Below are positions 8,937 through 17,634 of a stretch of 40,292 bases of DNA, in pieces. This stretch comes from Cytophagales bacterium (GTDB taxonomy: Bacteria; Bacteroidota; Bacteroidia; Cytophagales; MED-G16), in contig JAPYTU010000003.1 of the NCBI GenBank assembly GCA_029940715.1, forward strand, positions 1-40,292. The letters run 5' to 3'. The notes under the pieces are model-generated. The model saw only the letters and a program-made list of their open reading frames with translations. It had not been told where the DNA came from and did not search any database. Position numbers and translations under genes: made by a program. Positions within the stretch are counted from its first letter, which is position 1; every line of letters starts with the position of its first letter.

Positions 8937-9599
8937 TTATTTAATTCCCGAATTTAATAATTTATAAAATTCATTCCTTTTATTATAAACATTAAAATCA
9001 CCACCATACATTTCAGTAATTGTAGAACAAGAATCATCTTTTATTCCTCTAGAAGTAACACATAAATGCTTTGCATCAATTACCACCATCACATTTTCAG
9101 TATCTAAAACAGTAATGAGTTCATTATAAATTTGAGTAGTTAATCTCTCTTGAACTTGAGGCCTATCAGAATAATATTTTACTATTCTGTTTAATTTTGA
9201 CAACCCAATTACTTTTCCACTTGAAATATAAGCTATATGAGCTTTTCCAATAATAGGTAAAAAATGGTGTTCACAAGTTGTATTAAGATTAATATTTTTT
9301 TCGATAAGCATCTTATTATAATTATACTTATTTTCAAACAATGAAATTTTAGGTTTATTCCTTGGATCTAAACCACCAAATATTTCATTAACATACATTT
9401 TTGCAACTCTATATGCTGTTCCTTTTAAACTATCATCATTTAAATCCAACCCTAACTCATCCAAAATAATCCTAAAATGATTTTCTATTGTTTTTATTTT
9501 TTCAAAATTAGATTTATTAAAAGCATTCTCTTTTAATGGTGTTTCAATTGAAAAATGTTCATGATTATCTCCTATCAATTCAATTTGTTTTGTTTCCAT
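8937..9599 (-). CDS. folE: GTP cyclohydrolase I
   Basis: TCEHHFLPIIGKAHIAYI, GLSKLNRIVKYYSDRPQVQERLT, AKHLCVTSRGIKD. Confidence 0.95.
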   Translation of the reverse strand: METKQIELIGDNHEHFSIETPLKENAFNKSNFEKIKTIENHFRIILDELGLDLNDDSLKGTAYRVAKMYVNEIFGGLDPRNKPKISLFENKYNYNKMLIEKNINLNTTCEHHFLPIIGKAHIAYISSGKVIGLSKLNRIVKYYSDRPQVQERLTTQIYNELITVLDTENVMVVIDAKHLCVTSRGIKDDSCSTITEMYGGDFNVYNKRNEFYKLLNSGIK

Positions 9600-9668
9600 A
9601 GTTATAAGATTAGATTTAATTCAATTATACTTATTAAGTATATAAAAGTTTCATTAATAGAACAATAA

Positions 9669-11369
9669 TTAATTATTATTTTTCGATGTATCTCTTAAAG
9701 TAGTCGTTCTATTAAAAACCATATTATTATTATCACAATTATCTAGTTTAAAATATCCTTTTCTTTGAAATTGAAAATAATCATCATTTGAAGCTTTTTT
9801 TATAGATGGCTCAGCATAAACATTATCTAAAATTAATAATGACTGAGGATTAATATGAGACTTAAAATCGACTGATTGATCTCCATCTGGTGATTCTTTT
9901 TTAAAAAGTCTATCATAAACTCTAACATTTATATTAACTGCTTTACTTTTAGAAACCCAATGGATTGTTCCTTTTATTTTTCTTTTACTTTCAGGACTAC
10001 CAGATCCACTCCTAGATAAGGGGTCATAAGTACAATAAATTCTTTTTATTTGACCAAAACTATCTTTTTCTACTGAATTAGCTTTAATAATATAAGCATT
10101 TTTTAATCTTACTTCTTTTCCTATTGAAAGTCTAAAATATTTTCTATTTTCTTCTTCTTTAAAATCATCCCTTTCTATATAAAGATATTTAGAAAAAGGA
10201 ACATTTCTAAAACCATAACTGTCATCTTCAGGATTATTTTCAGCTTCTAAAATTTCTTCATTCCCATCAGGATAATTATCAATAATTAACTCAACAGGAT
10301 CTAAAACTACCATAACTCTTTTTGATATTTTATTTAATGTTTCCCTTGCGCAATAATCAAGCAAAGCATAATCAATTATATTTTCTCTTTTAGCCACACC
10401 TATTTTATCACAAAAATTAATAATTGATATAGGAGGAATACCTCTTCGTCTTAATCCAGATATTGTTGGCATTCTTGGATCATCCCATCCAGAAACAAGA
10501 TTTAACTCTACTAATTCAGCTAATTTTCTTTTACTCATTACTGTATAAGAAAGGTTTAATCGAGCAAATTCTCTTTGTTTAGGAATAATAGAATTATCGT
10601 CATTAGGTATTTTATTTAAAAACCAATCATATAATTCGCGATGTACTTCAAATTCTAAAGTACAAAAAGAATGAGATATTGATTCAATAAAATCAGACTG
10701 ACCATGAGCCCAATCATAAGTAGGATAAATTTTCCACTTATTTCCAGTTCTATGATGAGATGCATTAATAATTCTATACATCACAGGATCTCTCATATGC
10801 ATATTATGAGAACTCATATTAATTTTTGCTCTTAATACACAATCTCCAGACTTAAAATCTCCTCTTTTCATTTTCTCAAAAAGACTCAAATTTTCATCAA
10901 CACTTCTATTTCTAAATGGACTTTCCTTACCTGAGGAAGTAGGAGAACCCCTTTGAAGGGAAATTTTTTCTTGACTTTGATCATCTACGTACGCATCATT
11001 ATTTTTTATTAAAACAATAGCCCACTCATATAATTGATTGAAATAATCTGATGCATAACACTCCGAGGTATAATTGAAACCTAACCATTTAATATCTTGT
11101 TTAATTGATTCAATAAATTCAATGTCTTCTTTTTGAGGATTAGTATCATCAAATCTTAAATTAACTGAAGCACCAAATTTAATACCCAACCCAAAATTTA
11201 TACTAATTGATTTTGCATGACCTATATGTAAAAATCCATTAGGTTCAGGAGGAAATCTGAATTTTAAACTTTCTTTTTTTAAATTATTATCTAGATCAGA
11301 TCTAATAAGATCACTTAAAAAATTATCTTTCTGATTTAAAAATGTAGATTTTATAATTGAATCATTCAT
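9669..11369 (-). CDS. glnS: Glutaminyl-tRNA synthetase
   Basis: FRFPPEPNGFLHIGHAKSI, FDDTNP, YPTYDWAHGQSD, VMSKRKL. Confidence 0.95.
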   Translation of the reverse strand: MNDSIIKSTFLNQKDNFLSDLIRSDLDNNLKKESLKFRFPPEPNGFLHIGHAKSISINFGLGIKFGASVNLRFDDTNPQKEDIEFIESIKQDIKWLGFNYTSECYASDYFNQLYEWAIVLIKNNDAYVDDQSQEKISLQRGSPTSSGKESPFRNRSVDENLSLFEKMKRGDFKSGDCVLRAKINMSSHNMHMRDPVMYRIINASHHRTGNKWKIYPTYDWAHGQSDFIESISHSFCTLEFEVHRELYDWFLNKIPNDDNSIIPKQREFARLNLSYTVMSKRKLAELVELNLVSGWDDPRMPTISGLRRRGIPPISIINFCDKIGVAKRENIIDYALLDYCARETLNKISKRVMVVLDPVELIIDNYPDGNEEILEAENNPEDDSYGFRNVPFSKYLYIERDDFKEEENRKYFRLSIGKEVRLKNAYIIKANSVEKDSFGQIKRIYCTYDPLSRSGSGSPESKRKIKGTIHWVSKSKAVNINVRVYDRLFKKESPDGDQSVDFKSHINPQSLLILDNVYAEPSIKKASNDDYFQFQRKGYFKLDNCDNNNMVFNRTTTLRDTSKNNN

Positions 11370-11379
11370 TAATAATCAA

Positions 11380-11859
11380 TTATAAACTTGCATTATCTTT
11401 TTCAACCTTTTGAGCTAAATCTGTTTTAAATTTTTTAACAGCATTTGAAATTTCTTGATTTGAAATTCCAATCATCTGAGCAGCCAATATTCCTGCATTT
11501 TTTGCTCCATTTATAGCGACTGTTGCAACAGGAATTCCACTAGGCATTTGAACAGTAGACAATAAAGAATCCCAACCATCAATAGAATTTGAACTTTTAA
11601 TAGGAACTCCTATTACCGGTAAAGTTGTTAAAGATGCCATTACACCAGCTAGATGAGCAGCTCCTCCAGCTCCTGCAATAATTACCTTAGTACCATTATC
11701 AATTGCAGATTCTGAAAATTCAGCAGCTCTTTTTGGTGTTCTATGAGCAGACATAATTGAAACATCATTTTTAATACCGAAATAATCTAATATTTTAGAT
11801 GCTTCTCGCATAACTGGTAAATCTGATTTGCTTCCCATTACTATTGATACTTTTTCCAT
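11380..11859 (-). CDS. purE: 5-(carboxyamino)imidazole ribonucleotide mutase
   Basis: VSIVMGSKSDLPVM, SAHRTP, IIAGAGGAAHLAGV, LPVIGVPI. Confidence 0.95.
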   Translation of the reverse strand: MEKVSIVMGSKSDLPVMREASKILDYFGIKNDVSIMSAHRTPKRAAEFSESAIDNGTKVIIAGAGGAAHLAGVMASLTTLPVIGVPIKSSNSIDGWDSLLSTVQMPSGIPVATVAINGAKNAGILAAQMIGISNQEISNAVKKFKTDLAQKVEKDNASL

Positions 11860-11905
11860 AAAATTTATTTTGAAATTATTAAAAAGGTAAAACTAAACAA
11901 TAAGT

Positions 11906-12628
11906 TTAATTTTTTATATAATTCTTTACATCATCAAAGGAAATATTTCCTTCATAAAAAGCCTTTCCAAAAATTGCATTTTGAATTCCTAACTCTTTTA
12001 ATTTATATAAATCATTTAAACTTCTTATTCCTCCTCCAACTGTTAAAATAAGATTAGGAAATTTTTTAATAATTTTTTTGTACATCCTGATAGGAGGACC
12101 CTTTAATGAACCATCTCTAGTAACGTCAGTAACTTTAACATTTAGAAGTCCTTTTGATTGAAAATAATTTATATGATCAAAAACATTAATTTTAGTTTTC
12201 TGCTTCCAGCCATTAATCTTTAGACAATCATTAATTGTATCAGCTGCAAGAACAATTTTTTTATTTCCCCAAGACATTAGACAATTTACAAATTTATGTT
12301 TATCATATACAGGAAGTGTACCAAGCGTTACCTTACTTGCACCAGCAACAAAAGCCCCCCCTATTTGCTCCATAGTTCTTAATCCACCTGAATAATTTAT
12401 TTTCAATTTTGAAAATTGACTCAATATTTCTAACAATATAAAATTATTCTTTTCTAAAAATTTTGCTGAACCTAAATCAACAAGATAAACTTCTTTAATA
12501 CCAACATCTTCAAATTTTTTTAACAAATCTATTGGACTAACATCATAAACTTTTAAGGTTCTCAAATCACCAGATTTAACCCTAACAGTTTTGTTGTTCT
12601 TTATATATATCGATGCAATTATATTCAT
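11906..12628 (-). CDS. HisA-like TIM-barrel protein (divergent)
   Basis: Ungapped N-terminal match to HisA (MNIIASIYIKNNKTVRVKSGDL), VDLGSAKF, SGGLRT, TDVTRDGSLKGP, VGGGIRS. Position 8 is Tyr where HisA has a catalytic Asp. Confidence 0.75.
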   Translation of the reverse strand: MNIIASIYIKNNKTVRVKSGDLRTLKVYDVSPIDLLKKFEDVGIKEVYLVDLGSAKFLEKNNFILLEILSQFSKLKINYSGGLRTMEQIGGAFVAGASKVTLGTLPVYDKHKFVNCLMSWGNKKIVLAADTINDCLKINGWKQKTKINVFDHINYFQSKGLLNVKVTDVTRDGSLKGPPIRMYKKIIKKFPNLILTVGGGIRSLNDLYKLKELGIQNAIFGKAFYEGNISFDDVKNYIKN

Positions 12629-12671
12629 ATACTCTAGTAGGTAATTAAAATAAAAATGTAAAACAAATAAA

Positions 12672-13370
12672 TTAGTCTAAAACCATCAACTTAAATCCAT
12701 GACCATGAATTGTTTTTATTTGAACTTTGTCATTATGACTAAGATATTTTCTCAATTTAGCAATGTAGACATCCATACTTCTTGCATTATAATAAGAATC
12801 ATCACCCCAAATTTTTATTAAAGCATGATTTCTATCTACTTTTTCATTCAAATTAATACAAAATAATTTTAATAATTCATTCTCCTTAGTTGTTAAATTA
12901 ATTTTGGTGGTTCCAACAATTAACAAATTTTGCTTATGGAAAAAAGTAAAACTAGCAAACTTAAATTCGTCCTCTAATTCTATAACTTTTTTCTTTGGTA
13001 ATCTTTTTTGAATAGCCTTAATTCTAACTAAAAGTTCGTCAATGCTAAATGGTTTGGTTAAATAATCATCAGCTCCAATTTTAAATGCTTTTAAAACATT
13101 TTCTTTTTTAGATTTTGCTGTTAAAAATATTATAGGAATTTTATCATCTATTTTTCTTATATCTTGAGCAAGAGAAAATCCATCTTTTTTAGGCATCATA
13201 ATATCTAGGACAACAAAATCATATTGTTGATTTAAAAATTTTTTTAAACCAATCTCACCATTTTCAGCAATATCTGTATCAAACCCCTTCATTGATAAAT
13301 ATTCTAACAATACTTTACCAAGATTTGGATCATCTTCAACTATTAGTATTTTATTATTTTCCATTATCAA
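12672..13370 (-). CDS. OmpR-family response regulator
   Basis: ILIVEDDPNLG, DFVVLDIMMPKKDG, PIIFLTAKS, DDYLTKPF, winged-helix C-terminus IKTIHGHGFKL. Confidence 0.92.
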   Translation of the reverse strand: MIMENNKILIVEDDPNLGKVLLEYLSMKGFDTDIAENGEIGLKKFLNQQYDFVVLDIMMPKKDGFSLAQDIRKIDDKIPIIFLTAKSKKENVLKAFKIGADDYLTKPFSIDELLVRIKAIQKRLPKKKVIELEDEFKFASFTFFHKQNLLIVGTTKINLTTKENELLKLFCINLNEKVDRNHALIKIWGDDSYYNARSMDVYIAKLRKYLSHNDKVQIKTIHGHGFKLMVLD

Positions 13371-14913
13371 TTTTAAATTTAATTAAAAATACAGAACCTT
13401 TGTTCTTATTGCTAGTTACCTGAATTGATGCGTCATGTTTTTCAAGCATATTTTTAACATAAGATAATCCTAAACCAAAACCCTTTACGTTATGAACATT
13501 GCCCTGTGGTTCTCTAAAAAATTTTTCAAAAATCTTATTAAAATTTCCTTTTTTTATACCAATTCCTTTATCAGCAATTTCAACAAATAAACTATCATTT
13601 TTATTATATGTTTTTACTAATATATCTGGATTTTCAACACTATACTTATTTGAATTATCTAATAAATTATTAATAATATTTAAAAGATGGACTCTGTTGC
13701 CATTTATAAATGAATTTCTAGCTTCTAGCTTCTGAGTTATAATTCCCTTTCTTTTTTCTATTTTAAATTTTATAATATCAACAGCTTTAGATAATATTAA
13801 ATGAATATCAAGTCTTTTAAAATCCAATTGTAAATTACCTTTCTCTAAAGTTGCAATTTGTAAAACCCTTTCAACTTGACTACTCAATCTTTTATTTTCA
13901 TCATCAATAATTCCTATGTATTTATCTTTAATTTTAGATGATCTATTTAAGTCGGCATCCATAAGAGCTTCGCAAGCAAGAGATATAGTTGAAATTGGAG
14001 TTTTAAGTTCATGTGTCATATTATCTATAAACTCATTTTTAATATCCGATAATTTTTTTTGTTCAAAGACCTTCAGGACAACATAATAAAAACAAATGAT
14101 AACTATAATTATAAATATTAAAGAGAAAAATAAATTCATCTGAGATCCCTTCATCAAAAAAGTGTTTTTATTAGGGAAATAAAGTCTAAGCTCTAAATCT
14201 GACTCTATTAAATCATTTTCAAACAAATTAATTTTATATATAGAATTAAATATTTTAATGTTTTCAGAATTTGACAATACTATTTCTTTTGATGTAGTAT
14301 TGATAACTATAAACCCGAAATCTATATTTATATTTCTTGTTGATAGAGCTTTAGATATCATATTTTGTATGACAGAAACATCAAGATCTAATGATATAGA
14401 CTTATCATTACTTAATAATTTATTTAATACAATTTGAATCATTTCAGACTTATCTAAGACCTTATCTATCTCTTTCTGTAAACTAGAATCGATTTTAAAA
14501 TCATCCAGATTCTCAACTAAAACAGAAGCATTAATATCTGAAGTACGATTATCATTATCGAAATTACTACCAGATTCAATATCAAATTGCAAAGAATTAG
14601 ATTTAAGCCCTTTATCAAGGTTATTTTCATCAATAGTTTTTTTACTAAACGTGTTTTCAATTAACTCAATCTGACCACTTTCAGTACTTCTATTTATTTT
14701 AAACTGTGCCTGCAAATTATCTTTAGTAAGATTTATTATTTCTTTTTCTTCAAGTCTTCTATTAACGTAAAAGAGAGCATCTTGAACATTTTTATTAAAC
14801 CTATCCTCATTCAATTCATTAATATCTAAAATCCAATTAAACTGGAAATAAAGAATAGCTAGTAATGAGGTTACTAGCAAAACAATGATTGAAATAAATT
14901 TACCTTTTGACAT
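13354..14913 (-). CDS. Sensor histidine kinase
   Basis: H-box FIDNMTHELKTPISTI, N-box INNLLDNSNKYS, DKGIGIKKG, GFGLGLSYVK; two TM segments. Overlaps the response regulator. Confidence 0.92.
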   Translation of the reverse strand: MSKGKFISIIVLLVTSLLAILYFQFNWILDINELNEDRFNKNVQDALFYVNRRLEEKEIINLTKDNLQAQFKINRSTESGQIELIENTFSKKTIDENNLDKGLKSNSLQFDIESGSNFDNDNRTSDINASVLVENLDDFKIDSSLQKEIDKVLDKSEMIQIVLNKLLSNDKSISLDLDVSVIQNMISKALSTRNINIDFGFIVINTTSKEIVLSNSENIKIFNSIYKINLFENDLIESDLELRLYFPNKNTFLMKGSQMNLFFSLIFIIIVIICFYYVVLKVFEQKKLSDIKNEFIDNMTHELKTPISTISLACEALMDADLNRSSKIKDKYIGIIDDENKRLSSQVERVLQIATLEKGNLQLDFKRLDIHLILSKAVDIIKFKIEKRKGIITQKLEARNSFINGNRVHLLNIINNLLDNSNKYSVENPDILVKTYNKNDSLFVEIADKGIGIKKGNFNKIFEKFFREPQGNVHNVKGFGLGLSYVKNMLEKHDASIQVTSNKNKGSVFLIKFKIDNGK

Positions 14914-14996
14914 TATAACACAAATTTAAAGAAAGTATCTATTTCAATAGAATTTAACGTCTATTAGTAATTTTTATTTAATTAATTTTAACTCAA

Positions 14997-15071
14997 GGGT
15001 TATTAGCTCAGTTGGTTCAGAGCACTGCCTTGACAGGGCAGGGGTCACTGGTTCGAATCCAGTATAACCCA
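14997..15071 (+). tRNA. tRNA-Val (anticodon GAC)
   Basis: Full cloverleaf: GGGTTAT/ATAACCC acceptor, GCTC/GAGC D-stem, CTGCC-TTGACAG-GGCAG anticodon arm, ACTGG-TTCGAAT-CCAGT T-arm. Confidence 0.93.
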
Positions 15072-15160
15072 CTAATTATAATTCATTCTTAACATATTTA
15101 TTATTACTAGTTATGTAATAAAAATAATTTTTTATCTTCATCTAACAAAAATAAAATGAT

Positions 15161-15652
15161 ATGAAAAAAATAATTATGATTGCGTTAGTTTGTATTCTAA
15201 CGTCTTGTGCCCAAAACCAACAAAACCCAAACTTTGAAAAAAATGTTGAATTAGCTAAAAATTGGTTTAACACATTCACGGCTGAGGATTTAGAAGGTTG
15301 TGCTAAATTAATGAGCGATGATGTTGAATGGAGAAGTTGTCTTTATGGTGATCCACTTATGGATAAAGAAGCTACAATTACGTATATGAAGGGTTGGCAA
15401 GATGCTATGGAAAATATAACGTATACACCTGAAAATTACCTTCCTGGAGTTGATCCTGAAACAGGACAATTAAATGGTAGTGTGAGAACTTATGGAACTT
15501 GGACAGGAACAAACACAGAATCTGGAAAAAGTTTTGAGATATACATGTATCACTATTTTACGTTCAATGACGAAGGTAAAATTATTAATTCTGGTGATTT
15601 TGGAGATGCAACAGGAATGCTTCTAGCAGTTGCACCTGATGAAGTAGAATAA
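15161..15652 (+). CDS. SnoaL/NTF2-like lipoprotein
   Basis: Lipobox LTSCA; NTF2-like pattern (NVELAKNWFNTFTAEDLEGCAKLMSDDVEW ... YMYHYFTFNDEGKIINSGDFGD). Confidence 0.65.
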   Translation: MKKIIMIALVCILTSCAQNQQNPNFEKNVELAKNWFNTFTAEDLEGCAKLMSDDVEWRSCLYGDPLMDKEATITYMKGWQDAMENITYTPENYLPGVDPETGQLNGSVRTYGTWTGTNTESGKSFEIYMYHYFTFNDEGKIINSGDFGDATGMLLAVAPDEVE

Positions 15653-15664
15653 ATTAAAATATAA

Positions 15665-15688
15665 GTTCGATCCCAGCATAACCCACTA
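15665..15688 (+). repeat. tRNA 3'-end remnant (att-like duplication of tRNA-Val 3' end)
   Basis: GTTCGATCCCAGCATAACCCACTA against GTTCGAATCCAGTATAACCCACTA at 15051-15074 (21/24); no 5' T-stem or body upstream. Confidence 0.75.
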
Positions 15689-15706
15689 TTTTTAAATTTA
15701 AAAATT

Positions 15707-16498
15707 ATGGAAGATATATTGCTAGTTAGAACCTTTACAATTATTGGTGGGATGTTAGTTATAACAACCATCTTTTCTAAAATAAATAAAGCATACGAAA
15801 CTTCTGCTGAAGCGTGGATTACAATAATTGGAGCATTTCTATTTTTTTTTCTTACTTATAATTATGCTAACCAGTATCCAATTAATCTTATTTATGCGGG
15901 CATATTTTCAGCCTTTATAGGCTGGGATTTAGGGCCTGGAATCGCATTTATGGGAGAAAAGATTAAGTTTAGAGAGTATCTAAAAAAAATAGAAGTCAAC
16001 AGTAAATTTATATATGAAAAAAGCACAAAAAAAACGCATGAATCCATAGCTGATAAATATTTTCGAAAACACGAAGATCTTACCAAAAAACTGGTCTTTT
16101 ATTATGAAAAAGATAGTTCAATAACATTTGGTGAAGATTCAAAGGAAATGCTTGAAATCCACAAACAGTTTAAAGAGAAGGTCACTCAAAAAGACATTGA
16201 CTCGTACAGTGAGAAATGGCAAAACATTGTATTTCAGGCACTGATAGCTACTACTCTCTCAGTTTTTTTAACGTTATTAGTAGTCTACATCACCGATTAC
16301 GATTTTGGCTTTCTTGGAATATTTTTATTTATATCGTTATTGGCACTAATAATTGTTCAACTATTAAATTATTTTATATTTAAATCAACTTGGTTCAGGA
16401 AAATAACTTCCTATGTTGGAATTCTAACTTTTACTCTTTATTTGGTATATGATTTTAACAGACTAGAAAAAGCAGTAGCTCAAGGAGATGAATCCTAG
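15707..16498 (+). CDS. Bax inhibitor-1 (BI-1/TMBIM/YccA)-like membrane protein with large charged insertion
   Basis: C-terminal half IVFQALIATTLSVFLTLLVVYITDYDFGFLGIFLFISLLALIIVQLLNYFIF...SYVGILTFTLYLVYDFNRL resembles BI-1 TM region; charged, non-TM segment at about residues 84-170. Confidence 0.65.
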   Translation: MEDILLVRTFTIIGGMLVITTIFSKINKAYETSAEAWITIIGAFLFFFLTYNYANQYPINLIYAGIFSAFIGWDLGPGIAFMGEKIKFREYLKKIEVNSKFIYEKSTKKTHESIADKYFRKHEDLTKKLVFYYEKDSSITFGEDSKEMLEIHKQFKEKVTQKDIDSYSEKWQNIVFQALIATTLSVFLTLLVVYITDYDFGFLGIFLFISLLALIIVQLLNYFIFKSTWFRKITSYVGILTFTLYLVYDFNRLEKAVAQGDES

Positions 16499-16501
16499 GA
16501 A

Positions 16502-16521
16502 ACAGCTGTAAAAATAGCTGT
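16502..16521 (+). terminator. Possible hairpin after the BI-1-like gene
   Basis: ACAGCT-gtaaaaat-AGCTGT just after the stop; no clear T-tract. Confidence 0.3.
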
Positions 16522-16587
16522 GAAGCTCTATTTAGATATAATAAATTTATTTATGTATATTTTAGAACTTTTAGGTGGTTAAAAAAT

Positions 16588-17397
16588 TTATAAATCCTTA
16601 CTATAAAGCACGGGATTAATTGGAGATGCTATTATTTCCCCTATTTTCACATTTGGACACCAGGTATTCCAATCATTTTTTTGACCATCATTTTCTGGAG
16701 ATTTTAATCTCATTTCATGATCAATAAAAATTACTGTCATTACCTTTCTCATCTTATTCGTTTTATTTGGACCAGCCCTATGAAAAACCCATCCTGAATG
16801 AAAACTAACTTCTCCTATATCAAAAGGCTCTATAACATGATCAAAATCTTTAATTCTCAATTTTTTATCCATAATTTCTTCACTATCATCACTTATAGAG
16901 AGATTTCTTCCCCTCTTAATTATATGACTTCTCGAACTGAATTCAAGAGGCCCCATTGATAGTGGAGTCTTTTGCAGAGGAATCCATACGGTTATGGTTT
17001 TATTAGATTCTACAGGCCAATAATATTGGTCAGCATGCCAAGGTGTTATACCGCCACCGGCTTCCTTAAAAAGAGCTTGATCATGGTATAACCTTACGCC
17101 TGTTACCCCCATCAAATCTGAAGCTATTTTAGCAAGTCTTTTACTGAACACAAAATCTCTTACGTCTTTATTATGTTGCCACAAATTAAATAATTGCAAA
17201 AACGCCTTCCCATACGTGTCTCTATTTTCCAACGGGACTTTAGTGGTTTCTATCGATTCTACGGTTTTAGAAATGGCTTCATTATAATGATCAATTGTTG
17301 CTTTATCAAACACATTTTTTAGTTTAATAAAGTTGTTTTTTCTAAAGAATTTTATTTGTTTTTCAGAAAGCAAATATGGATCATCTAACCTAACCAT
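16588..17397 (-). CDS. Phytanoyl-CoA dioxygenase (PhyH) family protein
   Basis: Fe(II) motif TPWHADQYYWP (HxD), distal His in SFHSGWVFHRAGPN, LYHDQALFKEAG. Confidence 0.88.
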   Translation of the reverse strand: MVRLDDPYLLSEKQIKFFRKNNFIKLKNVFDKATIDHYNEAISKTVESIETTKVPLENRDTYGKAFLQLFNLWQHNKDVRDFVFSKRLAKIASDLMGVTGVRLYHDQALFKEAGGGITPWHADQYYWPVESNKTITVWIPLQKTPLSMGPLEFSSRSHIIKRGRNLSISDDSEEIMDKKLRIKDFDHVIEPFDIGEVSFHSGWVFHRAGPNKTNKMRKVMTVIFIDHEMRLKSPENDGQKNDWNTWCPNVKIGEIIASPINPVLYSKDL

Positions 17398-17406
17398 TTG
17401 AATTAA

Positions 17407-17628
17407 TTATCCATTACATTCTCCATTAGTAAAGCTTGTAACTCCAGCACTCTGAGCATAACAAGAGTTAGGGTAAGTTTTATCATCACAACCACAAACC
17501 GGATCATATATTTCAATACAGACTGCATTCAAATCAATTTTTGATTCATCAATACAGCTATCAACATTATCATCATCGCTGTTACAGCCAAAGGATAAAA
17601 AAAGTACTATTACATAAATAACTTTCAT
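17407..17628 (-). CDS. Kazal-type domain lipoprotein
   Basis: Lipobox SFGC; VCIEIYDPVCGCDDKTYPNSCYAQSAGVTSFTNGEC with six Kazal-type cysteines. Confidence 0.85.
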   Translation of the reverse strand: MKVIYVIVLFLSFGCNSDDDNVDSCIDESKIDLNAVCIEIYDPVCGCDDKTYPNSCYAQSAGVTSFTNGECNG

Positions 17629-17634
17629 TCTACT

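Noticed and set aside
15553-15771. Minus-strand ORF spanning the tRNA remnant
   Set aside because: Antisense to two better-supported genes and the remnant; no domain or signal.
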